DNA from: an uncultured Myxococcales bacterium
GTDB lineage: Bacteria; Myxococcota_A; UBA9042; DTJE01
NCBI GenBank assembly: GCA_937975765.1
Contig: CALJUR010000068.1
Span: 1-54,640, forward strand
DNA: 54,640 bases
Reading direction: 5' to 3'
Below, piece by piece: positions 52,992-54,640 of the stretch (its first letter is position 1; the number at the start of each line of letters is the position of its first letter). A program made the position numbers and the translations under genes. The notes below the pieces were generated by a model, which saw nothing but the letters and a program-made list of their open reading frames with translations, did no database searches and was not told where the DNA came from.

Positions 52992-53711
52992 TCAAGGCTT
53001 CGACTGGCCTGTCGTCTCGTCCCACCTCCCGCGAGCCTCGGCCAGGAGCACGGCGGCTGGGACACAAAGCCCAAGTGCACCGCCCAGGAGCATCGCGAGC
53101 GCCCGCCACAGCTTGTCCAGGGCCGGTGGGTCTCGCCACGGACGGCGCACGACCTGACCCGGGGGAGACAAACCCCCGGGAAACAGCGTCTCTACCGGCC
53201 GAGGCTCGCTTCTTTCAATCACTGCCAGGCGGATCGCCTGCTGGAATTCCATCGCCATCGGCAGCGCCCGGGACAGCCAGCGCTGCACCGTCCGCGGGCT
53301 CGGCCGGTCCTGCTGGTCCACGATGACCGACGGTGCACTCGCCACGCCGCGGCCCCCGTCCAGCCACGACCACAGCTTCACCGCGATGACCAAAGTGCAG
53401 AAGTGCAGCCAGGGCAGGTCGTCCGGCGGGCGGCTGTGGCACGTCCGGCCCGTCGCCACTTCCAGCCACCGCTGCTTCCGCACGAAGACCCGCGTCAGGC
53501 ATCCGCCGATCACCGTCAGCAACCGCCGCCGGAAACTCCCGTGCCTGTGCCACCCCTCGCCCGGACGCCGGCCCTCGTACGTCAGATCGCCCCCGCGACG
53601 CCCGTACACACCCCCCGACACCGACAGCCCGGTCAGAACCAGATCCCCCATCCCCGCTGCCCATGTCCCGCTCACTCTCCCGGTATCGCACGCCGGGATC
53701 AGGGACGCCAA
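52992..53711 (-). CDS. Transposon accessory protein with degenerate zinc-ribbon/HTH (DUF6431-like)
   Basis: An open frame of 239 codons with an uncertain start. It looks like the short zinc-ribbon plus HTH proteins that accompany some DDE/ATPase elements: GRRGGDLTYEGRRPGEGWHRHGSFRRRLLTVIGG, DDLPWLHFCTLVIAVKLWSWLDG, then SPRTVQRWLSRALPMA (an HTH). The cysteine pairs expected for the ribbon are missing, apparently by single-base changes (for example VYGRRGG where C..CGG is expected). It may be a decayed gene. The DUF6431 likeness is from memory of the family form and tentative. Confidence 0.5.
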   Translation of the reverse strand: MASLIPACDTGRVSGTWAAGMGDLVLTGLSVSGGVYGRRGGDLTYEGRRPGEGWHRHGSFRRRLLTVIGGCLTRVFVRKQRWLEVATGRTCHSRPPDDLPWLHFCTLVIAVKLWSWLDGGRGVASAPSVIVDQQDRPSPRTVQRWLSRALPMAMEFQQAIRLAVIERSEPRPVETLFPGGLSPPGQVVRRPWRDPPALDKLWRALAMLLGGALGLCVPAAVLLAEARGRWDETTGQSKP

Positions 53712-53735
53712 ACTGGGATCAGCAGGCCTTCAGGC

Positions 53736-53759
53736 AGGGGTGATAAACGGGATGGGACA
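53736..53759 (-). repeat. Right terminal inverted repeat of the transposon
   Basis: On the minus strand reads TGTCCCATCCCGTTTATCAC and four more bases; imperfectly inverted to the left end. Confidence 0.8.
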
Positions 53760-53765
53760 GTTCGG
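53760..53765. repeat. Target-site duplication, right copy (GTTCGG)
   Basis: GTTCGG directly after the ACA end; identical to 50438-50443. Confidence 0.85.
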
Positions 53766-54288
53766 CATCCACGAATGCTACGACGTCGTCTGGCCTCCGT
53801 CTCCCTCCAAGGACCAGGCGGTGCTCCCTGGCGACAACAGCCTGCTTGTCCTGACGATCAAGAGCCGCACCCCCTTGGGCGCACGTCGGACGTGGAGCGA
53901 CGGTGCCCGACAGCGCGTCGAGACCCGGCTGAACAACTTCATCCACTGGGTCCTCGTCATCGGTGAATCCTTCCGGCTGGAAGAGGAGAAATGGGAACGC
54001 TGGCGGCGTGAACGCGAAGAAGCCGAGACTCGCCACCGCCTCGAGGCCCAGCGCACCTACGATCTGGACAGCCGACTCGCCGACTGGGCCAAGGCAGCCG
54101 CCATCCGTGACTTCGCAACTGCAGTCGAGAAGCACGCACTCGCCAGCACGGGTCCGATCGCAGAAGGTTCCGCTCTCGGACTCTGGCTCGAATGGGCACG
54201 AATGCGTGCAGAATCGCTGGAGGCGCGGTCCATCGAAACGTTACCCACCCTCAGAACCCCGCCCCCTGGCTACCTCCAATCGTGGTAG
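53766..54288 (+). pseudogene. 3' part of the transposon-split gene
   Basis: The C-terminal 174 codons (after one base of a split Gly codon) of the gene that starts at 49812. It reads IHECYDVVWPPSPSKDQ, then a beta segment (NSLLVLTIKSRT), RTWSDGARQRVETRLNNFIHWVLVIGES, and a charged coiled coil (EEEKWERWRREREEAETRHRLEAQRTYDLDSRLADWAKAAAIRDF), ending TPPPGYLQSW and TAG. The frame is open upstream into the transposon to 53323, but that part is antisense to the accessory gene and not coding for this protein. Joined to the 5' part, it makes a full protein of a form often found in mobile islands. Function unknown. Confidence 0.8.
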
Positions 54289-54595
54289 AGGTCGGATTGT
54301 CACCTCGGGCCCGGCTTCGCCGGCTGCTTTCTTCCTCCAACTTCGCGACGTGGCGTGCCGCGGCGCGACGGTTCGGCAAAGCATCAGTTGCCAACACCCA
54401 TTTTTCGCGGTGTCCGCATACCTTACGGCCTTCGGACGGCAATAATGAGCCTCACGAAGTTGGTGAATACGGCGTCCGGCCGCCCTTATGGCTGTAAAAC
54501 CCTGGCGCCTTCCCCGGCGTCAAGTACAAGCGTGCAGTGACGACAATTACACTTGAGCATCTTGGATGGGGGGTAAGGGGGCGGAGCCCCCTCCC
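54289..54595. other. Non-coding tail of the contig
   Basis: No convincing gene. A small hairpin GGGGGC-GGA-GCCCCC lies at 54577-54591, terminator-like without a T-run. Some stretches are less GC-rich than the core, as in the rest of the island. Because adapter sequence follows, the last bases are the least reliable. Confidence 0.4.
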
Positions 54596-54640
54596 AGATC
54601 GGAAGAGCGTCGTGTAGGGAAAGAGTGTAGATCTCGGTGG
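54596..54640. other. Illumina adapter sequence (assembly artefact)
   Basis: The last 45 bases begin AGATCGGAAGAGCGTCGTGT and continue as the reverse complement of the common Illumina TruSeq universal adapter, ending in CTCGGTGG. This is not genomic DNA. The contig should end at 54595. Confidence 0.95.

Larger units (their letters stand above)
50444..53759. mobile_element. 3.3-kb Tn552/Tn402/Mu-like transposon
   Basis: A 3316-bp element bounded by TGT...ACA ends and flanked by a 6-bp target duplication (GTTCGG). The ends match over about 15 of 24 bases as inverted repeats. It carries a DDE transposase with an overlapping AAA ATPase (the TniA/TniB, MuA/MuB pattern) and an accessory gene on the same strand. 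Also, a 26-27-bp sub-terminal motif occurs near both ends in the same orientation (50484-50509, 53674-53700; ACTYTCCCGGTA...GGGATC), as expected for transposase-binding sites. It interrupts a host gene. The ATPase is truncated, so the element is probably non-autonomous now. Confidence 0.9.

Noticed and set aside
53323..53765. Upstream extension of the 3' gene fragment into the transposon
   Set aside because: It is antisense to the accessory gene and unrelated to the split gene; only the part after the right duplication continues the gene.
45506..54595. Second attachment site (repeat of the tRNA-Pro 3' end)
   Set aside because: No matching repeat seen in the window.

Overview
The window is a very GC-rich bacterial contig, densely coded, with Shine-Dalgarno-led genes. 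It carries AgmX/PglI-type and TolQ/TolR proteins, CarD, large TPR and HEAT proteins, and a sucC-sucD-ndk cluster. This mix is most familiar from Myxococcota and other former Deltaproteobacteria; that placement is inference from gene content only. The last 45 bases match an Illumina adapter and a 78-bp repeat sits at the other edge, so this is probably an unpolished metagenomic or draft contig.

Layout. 1-1914: TRAP transporter (partial small subunit, then DctM). 1980-5326: a HEAT-repeat protein divergent from an unknown membrane-anchored protein. 5604-9440 (minus): AgmX-like TonB-type protein, then TolQ/ExbB and two ExbD/TolR proteins behind a near-consensus promoter. 9633-15002 (minus): a lipid-transport operon of the MCE/Mla type with two permeases, two ATPases, one MlaD-like protein and a TPR protein, headed by a NifX-like protein. 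15125-21613: VAT-1-like oxidoreductase, small secreted protein, LPG-synthase-type membrane protein, lytic transglycosylase, BamD, CarD, PurF. 21570-28119: a giant TPR protein and CdsA. 28148-34427: PEGA-like surface protein, radical SAM enzyme, GlpD, HEAT lipoprotein and a 35-residue membrane micro-protein. 34798-45347: NadE, PAP2, a lipoprotein, SucC, SucD, Ndk, then GltX, Gmk and RadC (minus), then SerB. 45431: tRNA-Pro(GGG).

The tRNA marks the border of an accessory region (about 45570 to the contig end): a tyrosine recombinase pointing at the tRNA, remnants of a type I restriction system fused by a deletion, and a gene split by a 3.3-kb Tn552/Tn402/Mu-like transposon. The element has recognisable terminal repeats and a 6-bp target duplication, and removing it restores the reading frame of the host gene exactly.

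How genes work together. Envelope biogenesis dominates the core: BamD for outer-membrane proteins, the MCE/Mla system for lipid traffic, Tol/Exb proteins for energy transduction, CdsA and GlpD around phospholipid supply, and a lytic transglycosylase for peptidoglycan. The most interesting system is the MCE transporter. Its two ATPases are degenerate in complementary motifs, which predicts an asymmetric heterodimer with one working ATP site.
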